NCBI RefSeq assembly: GCF_030519475.1
Contig: NZ_JAUMKD010000003.1
Coordinates: 186,001 to 250,000, forward strand
Length of the DNA stretch: 64,000 nucleotides
Direction of reading: 5' to 3'
Source of the DNA: Micromonospora sp. C28SCA-DRY-2
Lineage (GTDB): Bacteria; Actinomycetota; Actinomycetes; Mycobacteriales; Micromonosporaceae
Made by a program: the position numbers and the translations under genes. Below, one piece after another: positions 47,636-56,714 of this stretch (positions are counted from its first letter, which is position 1; each line of letters opens with the position of its first letter). Below the pieces are notes generated by a model. That model did no database searches. It saw only the letters and a list, made by a program, of their open reading frames with translations, and had not been told where the DNA came from.

Positions 47636-49108
47636 CGTCGCGGGCGACGCCGGCCGGGTGTCCGCCGGCGGATCGGTGGTGGCGGCGGGCAGCGGCGGGG
47701 CGACGAAGCCGCCGGTGAGCCGTTCCACCAGCCGGGCGAAGCCGATGGTGGAGCGGTCGTCCCAGCGCGCCCCGATGACCTGCGCCCCCACCGGCAGGCC
47801 GGCGGCGGTGCGCCCGACCGGCACCACGGTGGCCGGCAGCCGGGCCAGGCTGGCCAGGTTGGTCCAGACCATGTGCACGAAGTACGGCACCGACCGGCCG
47901 TCGATCTCCAGCATCCGCTCCGGGGCGGGGCGCCGCACGTCGTGCGGGAACGCCGGCAGCGGGGTCACCGGGGTGAGCACCACGTCGACCTGGTCGAACA
48001 CCGCCGGCCAGGCCGCCTCGATCCGGGCCCGCCGCTCCTGGGCGGCGACCCAGTCCCGGTAGGACTGGTTCAGTGCCCGGGCCAGCGGGTCGTCCGCCCC
48101 GACGGCGAGCAACTGCCCGTACTCGTCCGGGGTGAAGTGCGCCGACAGCACGCCGACGAGCAGCCGCACGTACACCTCGTGTATCTCGTAGAACGGCCGG
48201 GGCGGGCGCAGCCGCTCGACCAGCACGGCGCCGGCGTCGGCGAGCCGGTCGGCCAGCCCGCGCAGGATCCCCAGCAGCTCCCGGTCGGTGCGGGCCAGCG
48301 GGCTGTCCAGCCAGAGCCCGACCCGGCAGCCGCGCAGCTCGCGCAGCCGGTTGGCCGGCAGCCGGCCGCCGGGCACCCCGGCCAGGTCGGCGCCGACCAG
48401 CACGTCGAGGGCGAGCTCCAGGTCGTCGGCGCCGCGGCCGAGCGGGCCGGCGGTGCCCAGCTCGGGGACGGCCAGCGCGCCCGGCGGCGGCGGCAGGTGC
48501 CCCCGCCCGGGCACCGCGCCCCAGCTCGGCAGGTGACCGAAGACCCCGCAGTAGTGGGCCGGCGCCCGGATCGAACCGGCGATGTCGCTGCCCAGCTCGA
48601 TCGGGCTCATCCCGGCGGCCACCGCGACCGCCGAGCCGCCGGACGAGCCGCCGGCGGTCCGGTCCGGCCGCCACGGGTTCACGGTCAGCCCGTACCGCTC
48701 GTTCCAGGTCTGGAAGTCGCCCGCGTAGCGGGGCACGTTGGTCTTGCCGTAGACGATCGCCCCGGCGGCGCGCAGCCGGGCCACCGCGTCGGCGTCCCGC
48801 GCGGGCACGTGCTCGCCCAGCTCCGCGGCACCCGCCGTGGTGCGCAGGCCGGCGGTCTCGAAGACGTCCTTGACCGTCATCGGCAGCCCGTGCAGCGGGC
48901 CGAGCGGCCGGCCCCGGGCGCGGGCGTCGTCCGCGGCCCGGGCCTCGGCGCGGGCCCGGTCCAGGTCCGTCGCGACCACCGCGTTCAACCCGTCGTTGTA
49001 CGCCGCCACCCGCGCCAGGCACGCCTCCAGCAGCTCGGCGCTGCCGACCTCCCCGGCGGCGAGCGCCGCGACCAGCCGGGCGCCGGTGGCGGTCGCCAGG
49101 GCGACCAT
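47597..49108 (-). CDS. Amidase signature family enzyme
   Basis: 503 residues from ATG 49108, four bases after the methyltransferase stop. The Ser-cisSer-Lys triad is intact: Lys80 in LPMTVKDVFE, Ser156 in TAGGSSGGSA, and nucleophile Ser179 in GSDIAGSIRAP. Substrate-facing segments such as HYCGVFGHLPSWG and VWTNLASLARLPATVVP follow. The family hydrolyses or forms amides; 6-aminohexanoate-cyclic-dimer hydrolase and aryl-amidases are relatives. In this cluster it could deprotect, release or transfer an amide-linked group. Co-transcribed with the O-methyltransferase. Confidence 0.85.
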   Translation of the reverse strand: MVALATATGARLVAALAAGEVGSAELLEACLARVAAYNDGLNAVVATDLDRARAEARAADDARARGRPLGPLHGLPMTVKDVFETAGLRTTAGAAELGEHVPARDADAVARLRAAGAIVYGKTNVPRYAGDFQTWNERYGLTVNPWRPDRTAGGSSGGSAVAVAAGMSPIELGSDIAGSIRAPAHYCGVFGHLPSWGAVPGRGHLPPPPGALAVPELGTAGPLGRGADDLELALDVLVGADLAGVPGGRLPANRLRELRGCRVGLWLDSPLARTDRELLGILRGLADRLADAGAVLVERLRPPRPFYEIHEVYVRLLVGVLSAHFTPDEYGQLLAVGADDPLARALNQSYRDWVAAQERRARIEAAWPAVFDQVDVVLTPVTPLPAFPHDVRRPAPERMLEIDGRSVPYFVHMVWTNLASLARLPATVVPVGRTAAGLPVGAQVIGARWDDRSTIGFARLVERLTGGFVAPPLPAATTDPPADTRPASPATSLDLGREALRRG

Positions 49109-49112
49109 CGGC

Positions 49113-50192
49113 TCAGGCGGCGGAGCAGACGAAGAGCATCACCGAGAAGGTGGTGATGTTGCTGGCCGGGTACGTGGTGTCGAGCTTCAGCCCGGCCTTG
49201 GCGAACAGCTCGCGGTACTGCTCCACGCTCAGCTCCTGCCCGCCGACGCTGGTGAGCATCCGCAGGTCGAGGGCGGTCATCACGGCCCGGTTGGACTTGG
49301 TCACCGGGGTCTGGAGCAGCATCACCCTGCCGGTGTCGCCGGCGGCCTCGGCGCAGCGGCGCAGGATCCGCACCGCGTTCTCCTCGGACTCCTGGTCGAC
49401 CACCTCGGAGAGCAGGTACGCGTCCGCGCCCGGCGGCAGTGGGTCGAAGTAGCTGCCGGGGGTCACCGAGGCCCGGTCGGCCACCCCGGCCGCCTCGAAG
49501 TTGCGCCGGGCGCGCTCGATCATCTGCGGGAAGTCGACCAGCGTCGCCTGGAGGTGCTCGTACTTCTTCAGCAGCCGGATCAGCGGGGCGCCGCTGCCGC
49601 CGCCGACGTCCACGATCCGCTTCACCGTCGACCAGTCGTAGCCGCGCAGCAGGGAACGCGAGGAGAAGTTGACGATGGTGTCCAGCGCCGTCTCGAAGCT
49701 GTCCCCCATCGCCGGCGAGGAGACCAGGTCCTCCCAGTACGGCTTGCCGTGCTGGGCCGGGTAGACCGGCTCTCCGGTGCGGACCGACTCCAGCAGGCCG
49801 GACAGGGACAGGTCGGCCTTGCCGCTGAACGAGTCCAGGTCGAGCAGCACCCGCATGCTCATCGGGTGGTCGCTGCGCAGCTGCTGCCCCACCGGGCCGA
49901 CGTCGTAGCCGCCGTCGGGCCGCTCGGTGAACACGTCGTAGCTCGCCAGGTGCACCAGCAGGCGGCGCAGCGCCTTCGGGTTCGCGCCGCAGCGCTGGGC
50001 CAGCGTCGGCACGTCGGTCGCACCGTCGGTGATGTGGTCGGCCAGGCGCAGCGTCGCGGCGACCCGCACCGCGTACGGGGTGACGAGGTTCGCCACGCTC
50101 TCCAGCCCGAACTGCGAGTTCTGCTGGCTGCGGATGCTCCCGATCGAACTGGTCTGGGCTGGCTGCCGGGTACTCACGACCGTCTCTGACAC
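49113..50192 (-). CDS. SAM-dependent methyltransferase of the O-methyltransferase_2 family, catalytic His replaced
   Basis: 359 residues from GTG 50192, chosen because GAGG lies five bases upstream; GTG 50204 is an alternative. An N-terminal winged-helix dimerisation domain (ANLVTPYAVRVAATLRLADH) precedes the SAM domain, with motif I VDVGGGSGAPL at about 194-204 and TLVDFPQMIE. In classical family members LxHVLHDWxD carries the catalytic base; here the segment reads LLSEVVDQESEEN with Asp near 266 in the histidine's place. The enzyme may methylate by proximity, use another base, or do different chemistry, as seen in some polyketide-tailoring homologues. Second methyltransferase on this strand; followed by the amidase. 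Confidence 0.82.
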   Translation of the reverse strand: MSETVVSTRQPAQTSSIGSIRSQQNSQFGLESVANLVTPYAVRVAATLRLADHITDGATDVPTLAQRCGANPKALRRLLVHLASYDVFTERPDGGYDVGPVGQQLRSDHPMSMRVLLDLDSFSGKADLSLSGLLESVRTGEPVYPAQHGKPYWEDLVSSPAMGDSFETALDTIVNFSSRSLLRGYDWSTVKRIVDVGGGSGAPLIRLLKKYEHLQATLVDFPQMIERARRNFEAAGVADRASVTPGSYFDPLPPGADAYLLSEVVDQESEENAVRILRRCAEAAGDTGRVMLLQTPVTKSNRAVMTALDLRMLTSVGGQELSVEQYRELFAKAGLKLDTTYPASNITTFSVMLFVCSAA

Positions 50193-50295
50193 CGCGGACC
50201 TCACTCATCCATTGGCCGACGACACTTCTCCCTGAGCACCATGCTGGGATCGGCGCGGGGGCACAACCGCGAGCACAGCGCGCAGTTGACCGTCC

Positions 50296-51444
50296 TCAGT
50301 GGATGTCGAGCCGGTAGAGCCGGTGGAACCGGTGCGCCACGTCGAGCACCGTGACCCGGGCGAAGCCGGCCGCGGTGGCGTGCCGGCGTACCGTCTCGGG
50401 GCGCAGCACCGCGCCGGTGCCCACCGACCCCTCGTCCACCAGGCTCTGCGGCAGGCAGTGCAGCAGGCTGACGGTGTAGATGAAGCGTTCCGTCTCGTCG
50501 GCCGGCGCGGTGAACCGCTCGGCCGCCCGGGGCTCCATCAGCAGCACTGCGCCGGTCGGCTTCAGCAGGGCCCGGCAGGCGGCGAGCACCTGCACCGGGC
50601 GGGCCATGTCGTGCAGCGCGTCGAGCACGCAGACCAGGTCGAACCGTCCGGCCCCGGCGGGATCGGCGGGATCGGCGGGGTCGACGGCGTCGGCGGGGTC
50701 GGCGGGGTCGACGGCGTCGGCGGCCAGGTTGGCGACGGAGAACCGGACCCGCTCGGCGGCCGCCGCCGGCACCGCGGCCCGCGCGGTCGCCAGCGCGTCG
50801 GCGTCCCGGTCGAAGCCGTGCACCCGGGCCAGCGGGTAGGTGCGCGCCAGCACCAGCGTGGAGGTGCCGGTGCCGCAGCCCACGTCGGCGATCGCCGCGC
50901 CGGGGCGGCGCAGCGCCTGGTGCACGTCGGGCAGGGCGGTACGCAGCCAGCCGGGGAGCTGGTCGGTGAAGACCGACCGGTTCATCCCGGCCTGCGCCGC
51001 CCGCAGCGCCTCGCCGTACGCGTCGGCGGGCACCCCGGTGCCGGCCCGCATCGCCTCGGCCAGCCGGGGCAGCGCGGGCGCGATGCCGCCGACCGGCAGC
51101 ACGCTGAGCGGGGCGACCGACCAGGGACCGCCGGTGTCGGTGAGCGCCAGCCGGTGCCCCTCCGGCAGGGTGAACCGGCGCCGGTCGGCGGGGACCGTGA
51201 CGTCGTCGACCGTCACGATCCCCGCCGCCGCCTGCTGTTCCAGCCACTCGGTGGCGTACCGGGGGGCGACGCCGGCCCGGTCGGCGAACTCGGCGGCGGT
51301 GGCCGGCCCCTTCGCCAGCGCCTCGTAGAGGCCCAGCCGGACGCCCAGGTAGACGGTCATCAGCTCGGCGGCCGCGAGGCTCGCCTGGAACAGCCGCCCG
51401 CCGAGGGCCTGCGCCTGGGCGTGCGCCCCGCCCGCCGGGGTCAT
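50296..51444 (-). CDS. SAM-dependent methyltransferase with N-terminal winged helix
   Basis: 382 residues from ATG 51444, overlapping the VOC gene stop (ATGA). A dimerisation/winged-helix part (ELMTVYLGVRLGLYEALA) is followed by motif I IADVGCGTGTSTL at 185-197, acidic HGFDRDADAL, and VCVLDALHDMARP. The layout is that of bacterial class I methyltransferases found in many biosynthetic clusters. Around residue 225 a DNA minisatellite inserts a VDPADPADAVDPADPADPAG-like stretch, absent from relatives. The substrate is unknown. Confidence 0.82.
   Translation of the reverse strand: MTPAGGAHAQAQALGGRLFQASLAAAELMTVYLGVRLGLYEALAKGPATAAEFADRAGVAPRYATEWLEQQAAAGIVTVDDVTVPADRRRFTLPEGHRLALTDTGGPWSVAPLSVLPVGGIAPALPRLAEAMRAGTGVPADAYGEALRAAQAGMNRSVFTDQLPGWLRTALPDVHQALRRPGAAIADVGCGTGTSTLVLARTYPLARVHGFDRDADALATARAAVPAAAAERVRFSVANLAADAVDPADPADAVDPADPADPAGAGRFDLVCVLDALHDMARPVQVLAACRALLKPTGAVLLMEPRAAERFTAPADETERFIYTVSLLHCLPQSLVDEGSVGTGAVLRPETVRRHATAAGFARVTVLDVAHRFHRLYRLDIH
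50661..50723. repeat. Minisatellite coding for Asp-Pro-Ala repeats
   Basis: Nine-base units of the type GATCGGCGG / GGTCGACGG run for about 60 bases, with a 27-base higher-order period (GTCGACGGCGTCGGCGG... twice). In frame on the minus strand it encodes repeated DPA/DAV triplets in a loop of the methyltransferase. Confidence 0.7.
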
Positions 51445-51908
51445 GTCGCCACGGCCTCCCGGGTGACCTGGCCGCCGCGGATCTCCCGCCACCCCGGCTG
51501 CAACTCGACGGTGTCGGTCAACCGCTGCCAGAACACCCACGAGTGCCCGCCCGGGTCCTTGAGGCCGTAGGCGCGCACCCCGTACGGCTTGTCCTCCGGC
51601 GGCTGCGGGTCGGCGCCCGCCGCCCGGGTGTTGGCCCAGTGGGCGTCGACGTCGTCGACGTAGAGGATGTTCTCCTGGCCCAGCGGCCCGGCCACGCCCC
51701 GCTCGGCCCAGAACCCGGGGCACCCGCACACCTGGAAGACGGTGTCACCCGCCCGGATCTCGGCCTCCTGGACCGCGCCGTCGGGATCGACCCAGCGCAC
51801 CTGCTCCTCGAAGCCGAAGGTGCGCGCGAGCCAGTCCAACGCCGCGGCCGCGTCCTCGTAGTACAGGTAGGGGCTGACACCCTCGTACCGCACCGGCTGT
51901 CGGTCCAT
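51441..51908 (-). CDS. VOC-fold (glyoxalase/bleomycin-resistance-like) protein
   Basis: 155 residues from ATG 51908, with GAGGA five bases upstream. Two beta-alpha-beta-beta-beta units are visible: VSPYLYYEDAAAALDWLARTFGFEE then ILYVDDVDAHWANTRAAGAD and YGLKDPGGHSWVFWQ. The DPxGHxWxF end is characteristic. Members bind metals or small aromatic ligands and act as dioxygenases, isomerases or drug-binding proteins. It leads a minus-strand operon with two methyltransferases and the amidase, and is 68 bases from the divergent thioesterase gene. Confidence 0.82.
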   Translation of the reverse strand: MDRQPVRYEGVSPYLYYEDAAAALDWLARTFGFEEQVRWVDPDGAVQEAEIRAGDTVFQVCGCPGFWAERGVAGPLGQENILYVDDVDAHWANTRAAGADPQPPEDKPYGVRAYGLKDPGGHSWVFWQRLTDTVELQPGWREIRGGQVTREAVAT

Positions 51909-51976
51909 GCCGTCCTCGATTCCGCTCGGTGGAACAGTCACATTAGCGTGAGCAGCCGCACACGGAGGTGAACATC

Positions 51977-52801
51977 GTGGGCAATCTCGCGTCCGACACC
52001 GAGGTGGAACCCGTCGCGCCGGGGCGGTTCGCCGCGACCCTCTCCGCGGACTGGCAGCTCGTAGGGCCCAACGGCGGCTACCTGGCGGCGGTTGCGTTGC
52101 GGGCCGGTCAGCGGCTGGCCGACCGGTACCGGCCGGCGAGCATGTCCTGCCAGTTCCTGGCCCCCGCCCGGTTCGGGCGGGTGGAGCTGGCCGGCACCGT
52201 GCTGCGGGTCACCGAGCGGGCGACCGCGCTGCGGGTGGCGATGTTCCAGGGCGGCGACCAACTGCTGGAGGCGCAGGTGTGGGCCACCCCGGAGCATCCG
52301 GCCGGGCCCGCGGTGGCCTGGCACGAGATGCCGGCGGCGCCCGGCCCGGACCGGCTGCCCGACCTGAAGGACCGGCTCTCCGCCGCCGGCGCGTGGGTGC
52401 CGCGCTGGCACGACAGCGTCACCCTGCGGGTGGTGCCCGGCCCGGCGCCCGAGCTGACCTGGGCCCGGTTCCGGCCGGTGCCCGCCTTCGGCGACCCGTG
52501 GCTGGACGCCTGCCGGGCGCTGATCCTGGTGGACAGTCTCCAGTGGCCGGCGATCCGGGTGCTGATGCCGGACCGGGACCGCACCCTGGCGCTGACCACG
52601 CACCTGGCGGTGACCTTCCACCGCGACGCCGGGGACGCCGAGTGGCTGCTGGTCGACGCCCGGGGCACCGCCGCCGCGCACGGCTTCGTCGGCGGCACGG
52701 CCGCCGTCTGGTCGGACGACGGCCGGCTGATCGCCGCCGGTCAGCAGCAGATGCTGCTGCACCAGCTCAGCCGCCCGGCGGCGTTCTCCCGGGGCAGCTG
52801 A
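51977..52801 (+). CDS. Acyl-CoA thioesterase (double hotdog, 4HBT_3 type)
   Basis: 274 residues. The start is set at GTG 51977 because GGAGG (51964-51968) lies eight bases before it; a GTG inside that site is less likely. RFAATLSADWQLVGPNGGYLAAVALRA and RPASMSCQFLAPARFGRVEL form the first hotdog, and LTTHLAVTFHRD with HGFVGGTAAVWSDDGRLIA the second. This TesB-like double hotdog hydrolyses acyl-CoAs or, in biosynthetic clusters, acyl carriers. It is followed by two P450 genes on the same strand. Confidence 0.82.
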   Translation: MGNLASDTEVEPVAPGRFAATLSADWQLVGPNGGYLAAVALRAGQRLADRYRPASMSCQFLAPARFGRVELAGTVLRVTERATALRVAMFQGGDQLLEAQVWATPEHPAGPAVAWHEMPAAPGPDRLPDLKDRLSAAGAWVPRWHDSVTLRVVPGPAPELTWARFRPVPAFGDPWLDACRALILVDSLQWPAIRVLMPDRDRTLALTTHLAVTFHRDAGDAEWLLVDARGTAAAHGFVGGTAAVWSDDGRLIAAGQQQMLLHQLSRPAAFSRGS

Positions 52802-52950
52802 CCGGCGCCGGCGGGCGGATCAGCCGGCGCCCGGTGAGCGGGTCCGGCCCCCGCCGGGCGGGGTCCAAGTGGCGAGGTTGCACAGTCGAACGCGTCCCGG
52901 CCTTCGGTCTACCTTGCAACCCGGATGCCCCGAGTGCGGAGGTGGAGGAC

Positions 52951-54156
52951 GTGGACATCGCGAGCGCGCTGAAGGTGCTGAACACTCCGGAGGGCCGCGC
53001 CGAGCCGTACGCGGCGTACGCGGCGATGCACGCCCACGGACCGGTGATCCCCTTCGGCCGGCGGGTCCACATCATCGTCGGGTACGACCACGTCGACGCG
53101 ATGATGCGCGACTCCCGGCTGCTGCTCGACGGCACCGTGTCGCTGGACCGGTACGTCCGCAACTGGCGCGAGCACCCGTCGATGCGGATGATGGCGAACT
53201 CGCTGCACTCGGTGAACCCGCCGGACCACACCCGGGTCCGCCGGGTCTTCGGGGCCGCGTTCACCGCCCGCCGGGTGGCCGCCATGCAGGAGAAGATCGA
53301 GCAGCGGGTGGACCGGCTCATCGACACCCTGCTGGAGAGCCGCGGCGGGTCGGTCGAGTTCATGGAGACCTTCGCCTACCCGCTGCCGCTGGGCATCTTC
53401 TGCGACCTGATGGGCGTACCCGACGCCGACGGCGAGTGGCTGCGCCCGCACTGGGACGAGCTGGTGAAGGTGCAGAACATGCAGTTCGGCGAGGCGCTGT
53501 TCAGCGCCGACCACGCCACCGACGAGCTGTCCCGCTACTTCGACCGGGTGGTGGCGCAGCGGCGCGCCGAGCCGCGCGACGACTTCCTCACCGCGCTGCT
53601 CGAGGCGAACGACACGGCGGTCGAGGGGCTGGACCACGACGAGTTGATCGCCAACCTGGTGCTGCTGCTGATGGCCGGCTGGGAGACGGTGGCGAACATG
53701 CTCGGCAGCGGGCTGGTCATCCTGCTGGACCACCCCGAGCAGGCGCGGCGGCTGCGCGCGGACCCGTCGCTCGCGCCCGGTTTCGTCGACGAGATCCTGC
53801 GGATGGAGTCGCCGATCCAGTGGACGTTGCGCTGGGCGGCCGAGGACGTCACCGTCGCCGGGGTGCACGTGAAGGCCAACCAGCACGTGCAGATGATGCT
53901 CGGCGCGGCCAACCGGGACCCCAACCGCTTCCCCGACCCGGACCGCTTCGACCCCGACCGGCCCAACAACCACCCGCTGACCTTCGGTGCCGGCGCGCAC
54001 ATCTGCCTCGGCCAGGCGCTGGGCCGCCTGCAGGGCCGGGTCGCCTTCCCCCGGCTGCTGCGCCGGCTGCCCGACCTGGCCCTGGCGGAGGAACCCACCC
54101 GGCTGGACCGGCCCGCCCAGCGGGGCTACTCGAAGCTCCCGGTCAGCATCGGCTGA
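52951..54156 (+). CDS. Cytochrome P450 (first)
   Basis: 401 residues from GTG 52951, with GCGGAGG eight bases upstream. All P450 hallmarks are normal: the I-helix AGWET at 242-246 with the acid-alcohol pair, ExxR in DEILRMESP, and the heme-thiolate loop LTFGAGAHICLGQALGRL with Cys352. Length is typical for soluble bacterial class I enzymes. It follows the thioesterase gene and stands four bases before a second P450. It needs ferredoxin partners, none of which lie in the window. A hydroxylation or desaturation of the pathway product is likely. Confidence 0.9.
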   Translation: MDIASALKVLNTPEGRAEPYAAYAAMHAHGPVIPFGRRVHIIVGYDHVDAMMRDSRLLLDGTVSLDRYVRNWREHPSMRMMANSLHSVNPPDHTRVRRVFGAAFTARRVAAMQEKIEQRVDRLIDTLLESRGGSVEFMETFAYPLPLGIFCDLMGVPDADGEWLRPHWDELVKVQNMQFGEALFSADHATDELSRYFDRVVAQRRAEPRDDFLTALLEANDTAVEGLDHDELIANLVLLLMAGWETVANMLGSGLVILLDHPEQARRLRADPSLAPGFVDEILRMESPIQWTLRWAAEDVTVAGVHVKANQHVQMMLGAANRDPNRFPDPDRFDPDRPNNHPLTFGAGAHICLGQALGRLQGRVAFPRLLRRLPDLALAEEPTRLDRPAQRGYSKLPVSIG

Positions 54157-54159
54157 CCG

Positions 54160-55383
54160 ATGGCCGTCACCTCCACCGAGGACTTCCTGTCGGTGGTCGG
54201 CACCCCGGAGTACGTCGCCGACCCGTACCCCTTCCTGCGCCGGCTGCGCGAGACCGCGCCGGCGATGCACGCCGGCTCGGACATCTGGGTGGTCCCCCGC
54301 TACACCGACGTGGTGCGCGGCCTGAAGGACCCGGCGCTCAGCTGCGACTTCGCCCGGCTGGAGCACTACGACCGGTACTTCCGGGCGCGCGGGGTGGACC
54401 AGCGGTTCCCGCTGCCGCTCAACGCGCTGGACCCGCCGGACCACCGGCGGATCCGCTCGGCGATCACCCCGGAGTTCCACCCGGCCGCCGTGGACGCGCT
54501 CCGCCCGGTGGTCGCCGAGACGGTGGACGAGGTCCTCGACGAGCTGGAGGCGCGGGGGCGCACCGACATCGACCTGGTGGACGACGTGGCGTACCCGATC
54601 CCGGTCGCCATCATCGCCCGGCTGTTCGGCATCCCCCGGGCGGACCAGCCGCTGCTGCGCCGCTGGTCGCACGAGTTCGGGGTGGCCTCCGACCCGGACG
54701 CGGTGCTCACCGACGCCCAGCGCGAGCAGGCCGCGGAGGCGACCCGGGAGGCGGGCGCCTACTTCGCCCGGCTGGTCCGCCGCCGCGACACCGTGCCGGG
54801 CGGCAACCTGCTCGGCCGCTGGCTGGCGGCCAGCCGCGACGACCGCACCATGTCCCTGGCCGAGTTGCTGGTCAACGGGGTCTTCCTGCTGATCGTCGGG
54901 CACCACAACACGGTCAGCCTGATCGCCAACGGGATGCTCGCGCTGCTGGAGCACCCGGACCAGCTCGACCTGCTGCGCCGCTCCCCGGAGCTGATGCCCA
55001 ACGCGGTCGAGGAGCTGCTGCGCTACGACAGCCCGGTGCAGACCTCCACCCGGGTCACCACCGGCGTCTACCACGTCGACGGGGTGGACATCCCGGCCCA
55101 CCGCCAGGTGATGCTGCTGCTCGGCTCGGCGAACCGGGACGAGCGGGTCTTCGCCGACCCGGACCGGCTCGACCTGCGCCGCCCGGAGGCGCCGCGCAAC
55201 CTCGGGCTGGGCCGGGGCATGCACTCCTGCCTCGGCGGCACCCTGGCCCGCATCGAGGTCGGCGCCGCGCTGGCCGCGCTGGTCCGCCGGTATCCCGGCA
55301 TGAGCGTCGCCGGGCCGGCCCGCCGCCGGGTGCCCTGCTTCACCCTGCGCGGCCTGACCAGCCTCCCGGTCCGCCTCGGCTGA
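54160..55383 (+). CDS. Cytochrome P450 (second) lacking the conserved acid-threonine pair
   Basis: 407 residues from ATG 54160. The fold and ExxR (VEELLRYDSP) are standard. The heme loop is NLGLGRGMHSCLGG with Cys357, where the usual Phe is Leu. In the I helix the consensus AGHETT reads Val246-Gly-His-His-Asn250-Thr251, so the alanine, the acid and the first threonine are replaced. That pair normally delivers protons for oxygen activation; natural exceptions often rely on a substrate hydroxyl or do coupling, epoxidation or other chemistry. Close relatives of this sequence would tell whether the change is conserved. Co-transcribed with the first P450. Confidence 0.88.
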   Translation: MAVTSTEDFLSVVGTPEYVADPYPFLRRLRETAPAMHAGSDIWVVPRYTDVVRGLKDPALSCDFARLEHYDRYFRARGVDQRFPLPLNALDPPDHRRIRSAITPEFHPAAVDALRPVVAETVDEVLDELEARGRTDIDLVDDVAYPIPVAIIARLFGIPRADQPLLRRWSHEFGVASDPDAVLTDAQREQAAEATREAGAYFARLVRRRDTVPGGNLLGRWLAASRDDRTMSLAELLVNGVFLLIVGHHNTVSLIANGMLALLEHPDQLDLLRRSPELMPNAVEELLRYDSPVQTSTRVTTGVYHVDGVDIPAHRQVMLLLGSANRDERVFADPDRLDLRRPEAPRNLGLGRGMHSCLGGTLARIEVGAALAALVRRYPGMSVAGPARRRVPCFTLRGLTSLPVRLG

Positions 55384-55387
55384 ACCG

Positions 55388-55404
55388 CGCCGCCGCGGGC
55401 GGCG
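55388..55404. terminator. Hairpin after the P450 pair
   Basis: A seven-pair GC stem (CGCCGCC / GGCGGCG) with a three-base GCG loop starts five bases after the second P450 stop, in the gap before the convergent third P450. Short, and the area is GC-rich throughout. Confidence 0.4.
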
Positions 55405-55518
55405 ACTCGCGCCGGGTCCGCCCGGCCGCGGCGACGACGTCCGCCGGTCCCGGGCCGGCCACCGGGCACCATGCCGACTCTGCGCCGCCGGCGGCACCGG
55501 CTCGGGCCGCCGGCGGGG

Positions 55519-56709
55519 TCAGCCCACCCGCAGCGGCAGGCGGTGCAGGCCGCGGTTCCACAGCGACGCGGCGCGCACCGGCTCCCCGTCCAGCTCCACC
55601 GTGGCGTAGCGGGTCAGCAGGCGGCTCAGCACCAGCTCGCCGGCGAGCCGGGCGAGGTGCAGGCCCAGGCACAGGTGCATGCCGTGACCGAAGGCCAGGT
55701 GCGGGTTCGGCTGCCGGTCGGGCACCACCTCGTCGGCCCGGTCGAACGCCCGGGGGTCCCGGTTGGCGGCGGCCAGCGACACCTCCACGAAGCGGCGCGC
55801 CGGCAACCGCCCGGACGGCAGGTCGATCGCCGCCTCGGTCCAGCGGATGGTGGTCTGCACCGGGCTGTCGTAGCGCAGCAGCTCGTCGACCACCGTCGGC
55901 ACCAGCCCGGGCGAGCGGCGCAGCCGGTCGAGCAGCTCGGGACGGTTCAGCAGCGCCAGCACCCCGTTGCCGATGCTGTTGGTGGTGGTCTCGTTGCCGG
56001 CGAAGAGCAGCAGGGTGGCGTTGGCGGAGAGTTCCTCGACGGTGATCCGGCCGGCCCGCCAGGCCGCCGCCATCCCGGCCAGCAGGCCGTCCGCCGCCGG
56101 CCGGCGCACCATCCGGGCGAAGTAGTCGGCGAAGAACGCGTTCGCCTCGTCGCTGCGGGCCAGCGCCTCCGGCGGCGGGAAGACGGCGGACGCGTCGATC
56201 AGCGCGGCGATCCCCCGCTTCAGCTCGGCGGCGTCGGCGTGCGGCAGGCCGAGCACGTCGGAGACGAGCAGGATGGGCAGGTCGGCGGCGACCGCCTCGA
56301 TCAGGTCGAAACGGTCGCCGGCCCGGTCGAGCAGGCCGTCGACCAGGGCGCCGATCCGCTCCCGCTGCCCGGCCACCGGCCGGGGCGTGAACGGGGTGAG
56401 CATCAGCCGGCGGATCCGGCCGTGCCGCTCCCCCTCCATGTTGAGCACGCTGGCCAGGAACGAGGTCAGGGTGGGGCCGGTGCCGGCCACCCGGCGGACC
56501 AGCCGGGGCGGCACCGACCGGCCGCAGCGGCGGTCGCGCAGCAGCGCGGTCACGTCCTCGTACCGGGTCACCAGGAAGGTGCCGCCGGCGGTCAGGTGCA
56601 GCGGATCCGCGTCGCGCAGCCGGGCCCAGGTCGGATACGGGTCGTGCAGGAACGCCGGGTCGGACCGGTCGAAGCTCACCCGCTCCGCCACCTGCTCGCC
56701 ACCGGGCAT
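55519..56709 (-). CDS. Cytochrome P450 (third)
   Basis: 396 residues from ATG 56709, with GGGAGGG nine bases upstream; ATG 56718 lies too close to that site. The I-helix is normal, AGNETT at 237-242; ExxR is VVDELLRYDSP; the heme loop is LAFGHGMHLCLGLHLARL with Cys347. It is the last gene of the minus-strand run that starts with the flavin monooxygenase-like enzyme and carrier protein at 61038, so it probably oxidises a carrier-bound or released intermediate of the same pathway. Confidence 0.9.
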   Translation of the reverse strand: MPGGEQVAERVSFDRSDPAFLHDPYPTWARLRDADPLHLTAGGTFLVTRYEDVTALLRDRRCGRSVPPRLVRRVAGTGPTLTSFLASVLNMEGERHGRIRRLMLTPFTPRPVAGQRERIGALVDGLLDRAGDRFDLIEAVAADLPILLVSDVLGLPHADAAELKRGIAALIDASAVFPPPEALARSDEANAFFADYFARMVRRPAADGLLAGMAAAWRAGRITVEELSANATLLLFAGNETTTNSIGNGVLALLNRPELLDRLRRSPGLVPTVVDELLRYDSPVQTTIRWTEAAIDLPSGRLPARRFVEVSLAAANRDPRAFDRADEVVPDRQPNPHLAFGHGMHLCLGLHLARLAGELVLSRLLTRYATVELDGEPVRAASLWNRGLHRLPLRVG

Positions 56710-56714
56710 GGTGA

